Shown here: positions 36,381-45,814 of the stretch, in pieces
Layout: every line of letters starts with the position of its first letter
Position numbering within the stretch: position 1 is the stretch's first letter
Origin: Flavobacteriales bacterium UBA6770
Lineage (GTDB): Bacteria > Bacteroidota > Bacteroidia > Flavobacteriales_G > Salibacteraceae
DNA length: 64,000 bases
NCBI GenBank assembly: GCA_905181875.1
Contig: CAJIZH010000001.1
Location: 248,001 to 312,000 of the forward strand
Reading direction: 5' to 3'
Position numbers and translations under genes: made by a program
Notes under the pieces: model-generated
What the model saw: only the letters and a program-made list of their open reading frames with translations
Databases searched by the model: none
What the model was told of the DNA's origin: nothing

Positions 36381-37406
36381 TTAATTGTAGATTTTTCGCT
36401 CGTTCAAAGCCTGTTGATATCGCCTTGCATTATTAATATGATCTCTATAGTTTGTGGCAAAATTGTGGTATCCTGAAAAATCTTCCTTAGCACAGAAATA
36501 CAAGAACATGTGGTTTTGTGGATTTAGAACAGCATCAACAGAGGAAATTTCAGGAATTCTGATAGGGCCAGGAGGTAGCCCTTTGTACAAATAGGTGTTG
36601 TATGGGGAATTTATTTTTTTATGAATATTCAGCACTCTTCTAATGGAAAAATCACCAATACCGAAAATTAGAGTAGGGTCGGCCTGTAGCAGCATGTTTT
36701 TTCTCAATCGATTTAAATATACTCCGGCAACTTGCGGTTTTTCATCATTCATTTTAGTTTCTTCCTCAACGATACTAGCAAGTGTAACCACCTCACTTTG
36801 AGTGAGATTAAGTTTAGTTGCTTTTGCTTTTCGCTTAGTATTCCAAAAACTCTTAAATTCTTGAGCCATACGATTTACGAATTTTTCTGGACTAGTATTC
36901 CAGAAAAACTGATAGGTATTAGGAATAAACAAAGCTGGAAATGTTGCTTTGTTAAATCCATACTTGCCAACTGTTTTATTATCGATGAAATAGTTGAGAA
37001 ATTCTACTGAATCTGCTTCTAAGTATTTAGAAACTGCACCAGCTAGCTGTGCAATGGTTCTTTGATTATTGAAGGTAACTTTTACAGGGATTTGCTCTCC
37101 AGATCTAAGTCTATCTATTATTTGGGCATTATTCCAATTGGCTTCAATCTTATACTTACCAGGTTTTACACGATTTGGATAGTTTTTTTGTTGGGCAACC
37201 CAATCAAAGTTACTTGCACTCTCCAACCAAACGGAGTCTTTAAGAGCCATTAACAGTGTTTTGTAATCCCAGTTACTACTTATATATAGGACCTTATATT
37301 CTGAGCTTATAACTGCAGGCGCATAAATTTTTTGATAATAGTTGTAGCCAATATAGCCTCCAATAGCGATAATTAGAACGAGTAGAAGTAGTATTATTTT
37401 TTTCAA
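36381..37406 (-). CDS. mltG: Endolytic murein transglycosylase MltG
   Basis: This is a 341-residue protein with one N-terminal membrane helix (IILLLLVLIIAIGGYIG) and a YceG/MltG domain outside the inner membrane. Motifs are SIVEEETKMNDEKPQVAGVYLNRL, with the catalytic Glu, LQADPTLIFGIG, and SPYNTYLYKGLPPGPI. MltG cuts nascent glycan strands and terminates peptidoglycan chains. The start is TTG at 37406, directly after the TAA of the upstream acetyltransferase gene; no ATG is available before the membrane helix. Confidence 0.9.
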   Translation of the reverse strand: MKKIILLLLVLIIAIGGYIGYNYYQKIYAPAVISSEYKVLYISSNWDYKTLLMALKDSVWLESASNFDWVAQQKNYPNRVKPGKYKIEANWNNAQIIDRLRSGEQIPVKVTFNNQRTIAQLAGAVSKYLEADSVEFLNYFIDNKTVGKYGFNKATFPALFIPNTYQFFWNTSPEKFVNRMAQEFKSFWNTKRKAKATKLNLTQSEVVTLASIVEEETKMNDEKPQVAGVYLNRLRKNMLLQADPTLIFGIGDFSIRRVLNIHKKINSPYNTYLYKGLPPGPIRIPEISSVDAVLNPQNHMFLYFCAKEDFSGYHNFATNYRDHINNARRYQQALNERKIYN

Positions 37407-37925
37407 TTATTCAAATATTTTCTGAAGTAAAACTTCATCATGGATTTCCTTACCAATTCTTATCCAATCTTTTTTAACTCCAATTGCATGAAATCCGAAA
37501 TACTCGAATAGATTTAGACTAATCTGATTTGTAGTGAGCACATTACAATATACTTGGTGACATTCTAAAATGTCTCTGCAATATTCAAGAATAAGTTCAA
37601 TAGACTCTTTTCCAAACCCTCGTTTACGCTGGTCAACTTCACTAATCAAAATTCCAACACCAACTCTACGATGATTTGGTTCAAAATCAAAAAGATCAAC
37701 ACAACCAAGGGCTTTTTGCGTTCCAAGTTCCTCAATAATAAATCGAATTTGCTTTTGTGCATATATATCTTGAACACTATTTACGTACTGTTCAAGTGAA
37801 AATCTACTATAGGGTTGAATCGTATCTGAGATTTGCCAAACCTCGCTGTTATTTTCCCATTCAAATAATAGATCAATATCAGATGGTTCTAAGGCGCGAA
37901 GTTTTATATGTTTACCATTGAGCAT
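37407..37925 (-). CDS. GNAT family N-acetyltransferase (RimJ/RimL-like)
   Basis: This is a 172-residue acetyltransferase with the start LRALEPSDIDLLFEWEN typical of the RimL group. The acetyl-CoA loop appears as VGVGILISEVDQRKRGFGKE, and the FGFHAIGVKKD end is also typical. Such proteins acetylate protein N-termini, polyamines or small amines; the substrate is unknown. It is followed with no gap by mltG. Confidence 0.82.
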   Translation of the reverse strand: MLNGKHIKLRALEPSDIDLLFEWENNSEVWQISDTIQPYSRFSLEQYVNSVQDIYAQKQIRFIIEELGTQKALGCVDLFDFEPNHRRVGVGILISEVDQRKRGFGKESIELILEYCRDILECHQVYCNVLTTNQISLNLFEYFGFHAIGVKKDWIRIGKEIHDEVLLQKIFE

Positions 37926-38008
37926 AAAACAAATTTGAAATAAAATATGGATTAATTGTTCGTAAAACTGAATAATACTAATTTGGCTGATATAAGATTT
38001 GAATAATT

Positions 38009-38905
38009 ATGAATACTACTCCAAATAGACAGAGTGAAACTCTTCAAGAAAGCGAATTAGTTTTAAATGATGATTGCAGCGTTTATCATTTGCACTTGAA
38101 ACCAGAACATATAGCAGATACAGTGCTATTAGTTGGAGATCAAGGAAGGGTAGAGCAGATTTGCGCGAAATTTGACACTATTGAATTCTCTATTCAAAAT
38201 CGTGAGTTTTATACCCAAACAGGAAGCTTTAATGGAAAACGAATTACCGTTATGTCAACCGGTATTGGAACAGACAACATAGATATTGCCATAAATGAAT
38301 TGGATGCGGCGGTTAATATTGATTTAGTAAACAGGTCAATTAAACCTGAAATAACGTCTTTAAACCTTATTAGAATTGGGACTTGTGGAGCTTTGCAGCC
38401 TGATGTTCCTGTGGATTCCTTTGCAATTTCTTCCTATGGGATAGGTTTTGATGGATTACTGAATTTTTATGAGCATTCCAAAACTGAGAATGAATCTCAA
38501 ATACAAACTGATTTTATTGATTTCTATAAAAATAATGGGCACGAAATAGACGTATATGTGAGCGAAGGAAATAAAGAACTAATAGCAATGTTGGAGCCGG
38601 GGATGATTAAGGGGATTACTGCAACGGCCAATGGATTCTATGGTCCCCAAGGAAGAGTTTTGCGTTTACAGGCTCAAATTCCAGATCAAAATGAGTTGCT
38701 TAGAGATTTTAGATCCGGTGAAAGTCGAATTATCAATTTTGAAATGGAAACTTCGGGTTTATATGGAATTGGGAGTTTATTAGGTCACAATTGTTGTACG
38801 GTTTGCGCTGTTATTGCTAATCGATTTAGTAAAACCTATTCAGAAGATTATAAGTTGACAGTTGATAAATTGATTGATACAGTTTTGGATAAACTAACAG
38901 TTTAG
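38009..38905 (+). CDS. Nucleoside phosphorylase (uridine phosphorylase-like)
   Basis: This is a 298-residue member of the NP-I family, which splits nucleosides with phosphate into base and (deoxy)ribose-1-phosphate. The phosphate-binding LVGDQGRVEQI, the MSTGIGTDN segment, RIGTCGALQ and the closing FEMETSGLYGIG motif with the ribose-binding Glu-Met-Glu are seen. It fits uridine phosphorylase better than purine phosphorylases. It stands alone with an 83-base divergent spacer. Confidence 0.85.
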   Translation: MNTTPNRQSETLQESELVLNDDCSVYHLHLKPEHIADTVLLVGDQGRVEQICAKFDTIEFSIQNREFYTQTGSFNGKRITVMSTGIGTDNIDIAINELDAAVNIDLVNRSIKPEITSLNLIRIGTCGALQPDVPVDSFAISSYGIGFDGLLNFYEHSKTENESQIQTDFIDFYKNNGHEIDVYVSEGNKELIAMLEPGMIKGITATANGFYGPQGRVLRLQAQIPDQNELLRDFRSGESRIINFEMETSGLYGIGSLLGHNCCTVCAVIANRFSKTYSEDYKLTVDKLIDTVLDKLTV

Positions 38906-38965
38906 TATTTATAACTAAAGAAACTGCGAAGTTTAGAATGCAATGTTGCCTCTACATTTGCTCCA

Positions 38966-39841
38966 ATGGCAACTGTGAACGACGAAATAAAAGCCTTAAT
39001 CTCCTTATTAGATGATCCTGATGAATTGATTTTTGATCAAATTCGATTAAAAATTCAATCTTTAGGAGAAGAAATAATTCCAGTGCTGGAAGATGCATGG
39101 GAACATGAAGCCTATGGGATTTTATTTCAAAGTAGGGTAGAGAATATTATTCATAATATCCAATTTGATAATGTAAAAGCAGATTTGGGCGCTTGGGCGG
39201 CTACTGAAGAAAAGGACTTGTTAGATGGAATGTTGGCACTTGCAAAGTATCAGTATCCTGAAATTAATGATGCTGAAATTCGAGTTCACATAAATAAGCT
39301 TGAAAAAGATATTTGGTTGGAATTTCATGATGGATTAACTGCATTAGAGAAGCTGAAAGTATTCAATCATATCATGTTTGACGTACATGGTTTTGAGGCA
39401 AATAAAAAGCATTATCATTCTCCAGACAACTCTTTTATTAATAGAGTCTTAGAGAGTAAAAGAGGTAATCCAATATCGTTAGCCGTCTTATATTTAATTT
39501 TATCTGATCGATTAGATTTACCTGTTTACGGAGTTAATCTACCACGTCATTTTATATTGGCTTGGGGTGACTTAATGGATATTTCCGTCAATGAAGGTGA
39601 TGATGCTAAAATTTTGTTTTATATCAATCCTTTTTCAGGCGGAAGTGTTTTCGGGAAAAGTGATATAGATGCTTTTTTAAAAGAACTGAAATTAAAGCCC
39701 AATCCTATTTTCTTTTTGCCATGCTCTAATTACGATATTATGGTACGTTCTATGAATAACCTTATTCATTCTTATGATCAGGAAGGGCATGGGCATAAAG
39801 CCGAAGAAATACGCGAATTACAGAGAATCATTAAGCTATAA
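38966..39841 (+). CDS. SirB1-family transglutaminase-like protein
   Basis: This is a 291-residue cytoplasmic protein with the SirB1 N-terminal transglutaminase-like core. The segment FINRVLESKRGNPISLAVLYLILSDRL and then LPRHFILAW are hallmarks. The usual C-terminal TPR-like end is reduced to a short helical tail. The family has no firm role. An exact -7 element (TACATTTG, 38953-38960) lies just 5 bases before the ATG, so the transcript may be nearly leaderless. Confidence 0.78.
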   Translation: MATVNDEIKALISLLDDPDELIFDQIRLKIQSLGEEIIPVLEDAWEHEAYGILFQSRVENIIHNIQFDNVKADLGAWAATEEKDLLDGMLALAKYQYPEINDAEIRVHINKLEKDIWLEFHDGLTALEKLKVFNHIMFDVHGFEANKKHYHSPDNSFINRVLESKRGNPISLAVLYLILSDRLDLPVYGVNLPRHFILAWGDLMDISVNEGDDAKILFYINPFSGGSVFGKSDIDAFLKELKLKPNPIFFLPCSNYDIMVRSMNNLIHSYDQEGHGHKAEEIRELQRIIKL

Positions 39842-39877
39842 TAAAGCTTAATATTCGATTAACGAAACAACTAATTA

Positions 39878-41089
39878 CTAGTAAAAAAAACTATTGAAGA
39901 AGTGGAGTATCGCTCTAAGGAATTCTGCTATTGAACTTGATATAGGATCGTTATAACTTCGTCCTACTACATAAAATAGAAAGAGAACGTAAAGACCTAA
40001 TAGGATGAAAGACTTAATTTTTCCAACAGTTTCTCCAAGATAGAAAATAAAGAACACTACAATTGTGAGTAGGAATAATAGTACCCGAAGTTCACCACTA
40101 AGCTCATTAATTTCAGGCGTCATTTGAATTGGCCCGTGCAACAATGTGAATAGGAACAATGGGAACCCCAGAGCAAAACATATATCGAACATGTTACTGC
40201 CCAGTGCGTTAGAAACGGCATCATCATAGTTGCCCTTTTGGGCATCCTTCATACTAATAATTGTATCAGGAATTGAAGAGGCCATTGATGCAATTATTAA
40301 AGCTACAAATAGAATTGGTATATCTAAACCTTCAAAAGTCCCTATGAGTGGAACAGTGTAAGATTTTGCACCAATCCATTCACATGCTAACACTAATAAA
40401 TAGCAACTTACAGCTATGGTTAGAGTGCTTGTGATAAGCAAAGGCCAAGCATTTGCATTTGTCATTTTCTGACCACCAATGAAAATGCCTTCGAAATCTA
40501 ATGTCATACCTTGTTGAAGTCTAGAGCTATCTTTTTCTTCACTTTCAACTATTCCTAAAGATTCCGATTGTTTTTGTTCGTGATAAGTCTCGTTGTCAAC
40601 CTTGTCACCTTTAGTCATTGTAGTGAGCATGTAAGTAATGTATATTACATATATCCCCATTAAGATTGCTCCATGCCACCAATGCAAACTGTTGCCTGAA
40701 ATAAGAACGATTAATATGGCTTCTGTGAGAATAAGAGCAATACCATCTCTTCGAATAACTTTTTTAGAAACGGTCACCACTTTAGTCATCCCAGCATAAA
40801 TAACAGCTAGAATAGCAATGGCAGGAATTATCATGGCATTAAATATGGCTGATCCAGCGGTAGTTCCAATTCCTCCGCTAAAACCGTCAACGTCGTTTAA
40901 AAAGAATAAAAAGAAAATGGTAGTGAACAATTCTGGCATTGAACTGGCAATTGCGTTAATTGTAGCACCCTTTACACCATCGCTTAAATTACGTCCTAAA
41001 TAGTCAGACGCAACAGTAAAACCATCGACACTTCTCCAAATAACGATGGAACAAAATGCAACAAGAATAATTGGAATTAATAGCCCCAT
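39878..41089 (-). CDS. Sodium/calcium exchanger (CaCA) family antiporter
   Basis: This is a 403-residue membrane protein with about 11 predicted helices in two inverted halves. The alpha repeats appear as NAIASSMPELFTTIFF in the first half and ASMASSIPDTIIS with GSNMFDICFALGFPL in the second. The central cytoplasmic loop (about 155-200) is charged. It probably exports Ca2+ in exchange for Na+ or H+. It lies 11 bases after the K+ channel gene, so the two ion genes form one transcript. Confidence 0.85.
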   Translation of the reverse strand: MGLLIPIILVAFCSIVIWRSVDGFTVASDYLGRNLSDGVKGATINAIASSMPELFTTIFFLFFLNDVDGFSGGIGTTAGSAIFNAMIIPAIAILAVIYAGMTKVVTVSKKVIRRDGIALILTEAILIVLISGNSLHWWHGAILMGIYVIYITYMLTTMTKGDKVDNETYHEQKQSESLGIVESEEKDSSRLQQGMTLDFEGIFIGGQKMTNANAWPLLITSTLTIAVSCYLLVLACEWIGAKSYTVPLIGTFEGLDIPILFVALIIASMASSIPDTIISMKDAQKGNYDDAVSNALGSNMFDICFALGFPLFLFTLLHGPIQMTPEINELSGELRVLLFLLTIVVFFIFYLGETVGKIKSFILLGLYVLFLFYVVGRSYNDPISSSIAEFLRAILHFFNSFFY

Positions 41090-41100
41090 AAAATTAGTGG

Positions 41101-42177
41101 TTAAAATCCGCCCTCCTCAGTTTTAAACATTTCTTCAATTTTTACAGAGGCAGCACCATTCATAATCATAATTAAATAATCACCAGATTCTATGGTAATG
41201 TCATAACTCGGGTTTTTGATTAAATTTCGTTCACCTTCCTTAACCTTAGATAAACCAATTAAAATTACATTAGAGTCCTTTTTCAGTTGCAAGAATACAT
41301 CGTTATATGCCATGCCTGCAAGTGGGTTTTCAGAATTAACACGGTATTCTTTGATATCATAATCATCATCACTTTCTGCAAAGGAGAGAATGTCCTCGCT
41401 GTAACGAGCTACATCTGGTTCAAAAATGTAGCTAGCCAATAATTTAGATGAAATTTCATTTTTTGATATAGTATAGGTGACTCCCGCACTTAGGAAGGTG
41501 TTTTTTAAGTTGGAATTGTCTAGTGTAACGATAAATTTCAGATCGTTATAATGTTTCTTGATATTTAAAATTTGAACTAATTTCTCTGTATCATCCTCAA
41601 AATTCACGTAAACGACCGCTGAATTAGAAATATTGACTTTTTCCAACATTTCTATTTTGTTATAATCAGCAAGTAAAGTGAAAACTTGTTTGTCTGAATA
41701 ACTTTCTCGTATTAAATCGATGTCATCCCTTTTGTTGGTGACTATAGCTGCTTTCTTTCCTACGCCTATGAGTTGCTCCAGCACCTCATAACCAATATTG
41801 TTCCAGCCAATGATTACAGCATGGTTAGTAAAATTTGTACCTTGAAAACCCAATTTTCGCTCTTCTAATCGTTCTGACATATAGTTGGAAATCTGTCCAA
41901 TGAGAAACCCAAAAATACTAAAACTACCCAGTATAAAAATGGCTCCAATTAATTTCCCTCCAATAGTATGTGGATACATGTCTCCATATCCAACGGTAGT
42001 AAGCGTTACTATTGAATACCAGAGTCCATCATAAAAATCTCGGATAGCACTTTCTTGACTTGCATTTTCAAAAAACACAAGTGTAAATAAGAGAACAACA
42101 TATGACACAACTACGGTTGTCAAGATGAGAATTTTACGTTGCTTGCTGGAGAGTGATTTTAGTTTAGATGTTGCCAC
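41101..42177 (-). CDS. Potassium channel with cytoplasmic RCK/TrkA domains
   Basis: This is a 358-residue channel subunit with two transmembrane helices around a pore loop whose filter is TTVGYGD (residues 60-66). A TrkA-N Rossmann domain follows (NHAVIIGWNNIGYEVLEQL, about 110-235) and a TrkA-C domain closes the chain. This layout is that of MthK/Kch-type ligand-gated K+ channels. It is transcribed with the calcium antiporter gene. Confidence 0.9.
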   Translation of the reverse strand: MATSKLKSLSSKQRKILILTTVVVSYVVLLFTLVFFENASQESAIRDFYDGLWYSIVTLTTVGYGDMYPHTIGGKLIGAIFILGSFSIFGFLIGQISNYMSERLEERKLGFQGTNFTNHAVIIGWNNIGYEVLEQLIGVGKKAAIVTNKRDDIDLIRESYSDKQVFTLLADYNKIEMLEKVNISNSAVVYVNFEDDTEKLVQILNIKKHYNDLKFIVTLDNSNLKNTFLSAGVTYTISKNEISSKLLASYIFEPDVARYSEDILSFAESDDDYDIKEYRVNSENPLAGMAYNDVFLQLKKDSNVILIGLSKVKEGERNLIKNPSYDITIESGDYLIMIMNGAASVKIEEMFKTEEGGF

Positions 42178-42191
42178 TAGTAGACATTAAA

Positions 42192-42212
42192 TTTTGAATG
42201 CATTCAAAAATA
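42192..42212 (-). promoter_or_regulatory. Palindrome overlapping a -7 element before the K+ channel gene
   Basis: TTTTGAATGCATTCAAAA (42192-42209) is a perfect 18-base palindrome. It overlaps CAAAAATA (42205-42212), which is TATTTTTG on the minus strand and matches the -7 consensus. The position, 15 to 35 bases before the start codon, suits an operator. TTTTGAATGCATTTC at 42794 is a partial second copy. Confidence 0.4.
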
Positions 42213-42236
42213 TTAAAATTCCAATACAAGAAGTAA

Positions 42237-42264
42237 TTGTAGTAGGAACGAATTTTTATATTTG
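42237..42264 (+). promoter_or_regulatory. Promoter of tRNA-Arg
   Basis: A TTG at 42237-42239 is followed after 17 bases by TATATTTG (42257-42264). This fits both parts and the spacing of the Bacteroidota sigma-ABfr-type promoter (-33 TTG, -7 TAnnTTTG). The tRNA begins about 120 bases downstream. Confidence 0.65.
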
Positions 42265-42385
42265 CAGCCTGAAACTGAGTTTGTAGTTTTTTAAATTACT
42301 GTCTTACGTTTATGTTAGTAATGATTGTAAAATAAAGCGAAGCGATAAGAACTCTTTATTTCATAAACATTTAAAGTTAAAAAAA

Positions 42386-42459
42386 GGTCGCGTAGCTCAG
42401 CTGGATAGAGCATCTGCCTTCTAAGCAGACGGTCCCAGGTTCGAATCCTGGCGCGATCA
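42386..42459 (+). tRNA. tRNA-Arg (anticodon TCT)
   Basis: The cloverleaf folds cleanly by eye. The acceptor GGTCGCG pairs with CGCGATC with one G-T pair, the D arm uses GCTC/GAGC, and the anticodon stem is TCTGC/GCAGA around the loop CTTCTAA (anticodon TCT). The T arm is CCAGG/CCTGG around TTCGAAT, and the discriminator is A at 42459. CCA is not encoded. It reads AGA and AGG codons. It has its own promoter and terminator. Confidence 0.97.
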
Positions 42460-42464
42460 CTGTA

Positions 42465-42494
42465 AAGCCTCTCACGAAAGTGAGAGGCTTTTTT
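42465..42494 (+). terminator. Rho-independent terminator after tRNA-Arg
   Basis: An 11-bp stem (AAGCCTCTCAC, 42465-42475, with 42480-42490) closes a GAAA tetraloop and is followed by a T run. It starts six bases after the tRNA. Confidence 0.9.
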
Positions 42495-42840
42495 ATTTGA
42501 ATAAACCCTGATTTGGATTAAATGTTATTGATCTAAAAAAAGCTTTTTTCAATCGTTGAGAAAGGTTTTTATGGGTCACTAAAATTAATGTGGTTTTGGT
42601 TTTATGAAGCTTTTTATTCGCTTAGGATAAGATTTCTGTCGGTTACGAGATTAAAGAGTTGAGCTTTTTGATGCTTTAAAAGCTTTGAAAAAGCAAAAAC
42701 CAATACTTCTCAGCATTCAAAATGAGAAAATGATACTCTATTTGAGTTGGTTTATCTACCATTTATTCTATTAACGTTTGAAGTTTATTTGTTTTTTGAA
42801 TGCATTTCATTTAGGCTATTTAATTTCAATTAAATAGTTC
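42495..42840. other. Gene-free spacer
   Basis: No open frame with protein character was found on either strand. The stretch holds a partial copy (near 42794) of the palindrome found before the K+ channel gene and several short GCTTT/AAAGC inversions. Nothing else can be supported. Confidence 0.5.
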
Positions 42841-42868
42841 TTGATATTTATTAAACGTATTAACTTTG
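42841..42868 (+). promoter_or_regulatory. Promoter of the T9SS small protein and fibre operon
   Basis: A TTG at 42841-42843 and TAACTTTG at 42861-42868, 17 bases apart, match the Bacteroidota promoter consensus in both boxes. Spacing is identical to the tRNA-Arg promoter. The start codon lies 16 bases downstream. Confidence 0.65.
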
Positions 42869-42884
42869 CAGCGTTGCAATTTCA

Positions 42885-43379
42885 ATGGACAATATGATGA
42901 ATAAACTTTCACTATTTTTTCTTACAATTTATTTTGGTTGTAGCATCGGTGTATTTGCTCAAAGCGACTTCGTTGTAACGGGCTCAAATCAAACTAGTGC
43001 AACAGGTTCGGTTTCGCTGACTGTTGGTCAGGTTTCTTACAGCAATGAAGATTCAACGTCTGGCTCCATAAGTGGTGGTGTTCAACAGGTTTACAATATT
43101 GAAATAATTAATGGTGTTGAACAGAATAACATTAACCTCAATTTAACGGCGTATCCAAATCCTACAACAGAAAATGTATGGCTTAGAATTGATTCTGAGT
43201 TCGACATACCTATGTCTTGTGTTCTTATAGAAAATTCAGGAAAGATAGTTTTGGAATCTGAGATTTCCAATATAGAAACAGAAATTATTATGAGAGATTT
43301 GGCAAGCGGTTCATATTATCTCATAGTAAAAGAGGGGCAAATCAATATCAAAATATTTAAAATTCAAAAATCAAATTAA
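42885..43379 (+). CDS. Small T9SS type A sorting domain protein
   Basis: This is a 164-residue exported protein. A signal peptide ends near VFAQ. Residues about 25-85 form a short Ser/Gly/Thr-rich beta region, and residues about 90-164 are a full T9SS type A C-terminal domain (AYPNPTTENV, ending KIFKIQKSN). The cargo part is very small compared with usual T9SS proteins. The start may be one of the following ATGs (42894 or 42897), which would give a more typical signal peptide. It is separated by two bases from the fibre-like gene, so the two probably act together at the cell surface. Confidence 0.78.
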   Translation: MDNMMNKLSLFFLTIYFGCSIGVFAQSDFVVTGSNQTSATGSVSLTVGQVSYSNEDSTSGSISGGVQQVYNIEIINGVEQNNINLNLTAYPNPTTENVWLRIDSEFDIPMSCVLIENSGKIVLESEISNIETEIIMRDLASGSYYLIVKEGQINIKIFKIQKSN

Positions 43380-43381
43380 GC

Positions 43382-45714
43382 ATGAAAAAAATTCATCTAT
43401 TCTTAGGAATGTTCTTGATGGTTGCGACATCGTTTGCGCAAGCGCCAAATAAAATGAGTTATCAAGCTGTTGTTAGAGATGCAAATAATGCACTTTTAAT
43501 AAGTAAATCAATTGGTGTTCAAATTAGTATCCTGCAAGGGGGGGCTCAGGGTACTTCAGTTTATACAGAGACTTTTGCACCAACAACGAATGCTAATGGA
43601 TTGGTAACATTAGAAATGGGCACTGGAATAGTTGTGTCAGGAGATATCACAACAATTGATTGGAATAATGGACCTTATTTCATGAAAACCGAAACTGACC
43701 CAACAGGGGGCATAGCGTATTCTATTTCTGGTACATCTCAATTAATGAGTGTTCCTTATTCTATGCAAGCGCAAAGAGCTGTATTGGCTGATAGCATAGT
43801 GGGTGGGGCAACTGAAAATGATCCGATTTTTATGGCATCACCTGCAGGAAGTATCACAGTGGGTGATAAAACCAATTGGGACAATAAATTAGATTCAGAA
43901 GTGGATGGATCAGTAACCAATGAAATTCAAAAATTAAGTATTTCAAACGATACTATTTACCTTTCAGATGGTGGATTCGTAACACTTACAAATCTCAGCA
44001 CCTGGATAAAAAAATCGAGTGATATCTATTTTGAAACTGGAAATGTTGCTGTTGGACATGATACTCCAGAGCAGCCACTTCATATATACGATAGTATTAC
44101 ACATGGTAGTTCAGGTAGCTATGAAAATGGATTGCTGGTCCAATCTAGAGTAACCAACTCTACTGCGAATAGCCATTATTCTGGTATCTTTTCTGAAGTA
44201 AAAGGAACAGATGCATACAATACATCTGTAGATGGTACCTCTGATGGAGTATCGACAGGAATTAACTATGGTTTGGGAGGATATGCAAGAAATGCGGCCA
44301 CCAATGTTGGTGTTGAAGCATTTGCCGATGGAACAAATCAAAAGAACTTTGGCTTAGATGGATATGCTTGGAACGGTTTTGAAAATTATGGTGTAAAAGG
44401 ATTCGCAAAAGCGAATACGGATACAGCAAACAAACATGTTGGTGTGCACGCAAGTGTGGAGGCTAAAAATGGACTAGGAACTGCACTATGGGCAAAATCT
44501 ACTGGGACAAGACCGGGGAATGCAATTTATGCTGAGGCTATTAATGACAGTTCAAATGTTGGGATTGATGGTTTTGCACGATCAAGTAGTACAAATAATT
44601 TCGATCAATATGGTGTGAAAGGAACAGCTGAAGGTGCTGCGGCTGCTGGAACTGGAACTCACTATGGTTTATACGGAACAGCTTCCGGTGCGGGGTTTAA
44701 TAATATTGGAACCTATGGGTTTGCAACAAGTTCTAGTAGCGCTGCCAATTCTGCAAATAGAGGCGTATTTGGAGAAGCAAGCTCGACCTCAGCTACTTAT
44801 CAATCAAGGTATCCTAGGTATTGCCATTTCCGAACAGATTACTTCTACGGAACTGGTTATAATGCTGGGGTATGTAGGCGAAGCAGCTGGTCATTACAAT
44901 GCCCTTAACTACGGGCTTCGTCAGTCTGTGGTTACGGTAAGAGGAAACGCTGAATTACGGCAGGTGCTGATTTTGTTTATGCAACATGTATACTGGTGGA
45001 TTAAAAAAGAACATAGCTACTGCTGGCTTTGCGTCTGGTGCAGATACCAATATTGCAATTAGAGGATATGCTAAGGAGGATCCGGGAGCTGTGAATTATG
45101 GTGTTTATTCTGAAGCTGCTGGCTTAACAGGTTCTTTGGCAGGTCGTTTTTTAGGTAATGTAAGAGTAGAAGGAAATCTTGATGTTACGGGTTCAATTAG
45201 TAAAGGTTCAGGTACCTTTAAAATTGATCATCCAGATGATCCAGAAAATAAATTCCTAGTACACAGTTTTGTTGAGAGTCCTGATATGATGAATATTTAT
45301 AATGGAAATGCTACAACAGATGCTAATGGACTGGTTACCGTTGAATTACCAGATTATGCAAAGAATACTAATAAAGATTATAGATATCAATTAACTCCAA
45401 TTGGACAGTTTGCTCAATGTATTATTAAGGAAAAAGTAAGCGGAAATAAGTTTGTGATTCAGACTGACAAGCCCAATGTTGAGGTGAGTTGGATGATTAC
45501 TGGTATTAGAAATGATCCTTATGCTAATCAAAATAGAATAGTGCCAGTGGTAGACAAAGACCAAAACGAAAAAGGAAAGTATTTACACCCTGAAGCTTAT
45601 GGAAAAGACGATTCTTTTAATATGTATAAGCCACTTGAGCTTGGAGATGCAAAAGAAGAATTGGAAATGCTGAAGAAATCCTCTGCAGGTAGAAATGTCG
45701 CAGGAGGAAAGTAA
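43382..45714 (+). pseudogene. Repetitive tail-fibre-like surface protein, frame broken in the middle
   Basis: The gene begins as a 508-codon frame with a signal peptide ending SFAQ. A conserved N-terminal domain follows (MSYQAVVRDANNALL, about 20-140), then many GVxGxA-type repeats (YGVKGFAKA, VGIDGFARS, YGLYGTASG). Between 44800 and 44990 the protein signal jumps among all three frames about seven times. It then continues cleanly to 45714 with more repeats and a C-terminal beta domain (GNLDVTGSISKGSGTFKID). Joined, it would encode about 775 residues. No T9SS end is visible. The upstream small T9SS gene may be its partner. Confidence 0.7.
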
Positions 45715-45734
45715 ACGCGAGATATATTAAGTTT

Positions 45735-45770
45735 AAAAGCCCCAATTATTATTAATTGGGGCTTTTTTTT
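45735..45770 (+). terminator. Rho-independent terminator (probably bidirectional)
   Basis: A 13-bp stem (45735-45747 with 45754-45766) closes a 6-base loop and ends in T8 on the plus strand. The matching A run on the other side lets it also serve the convergent minus-strand gene. Confidence 0.88.
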
Positions 45771-45814
45771 ATAGTAATTGTCATCTAAACTAGAAATTAA
45801 TAAGTAGAGTTCAT

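Noticed and set aside
43382..45714. Phage tail fibre as a sign of a prophage
   Set aside because: A signal peptide is present and no other phage gene lies nearby. The N-terminal domain is common in surface proteins of Bacteroidota.
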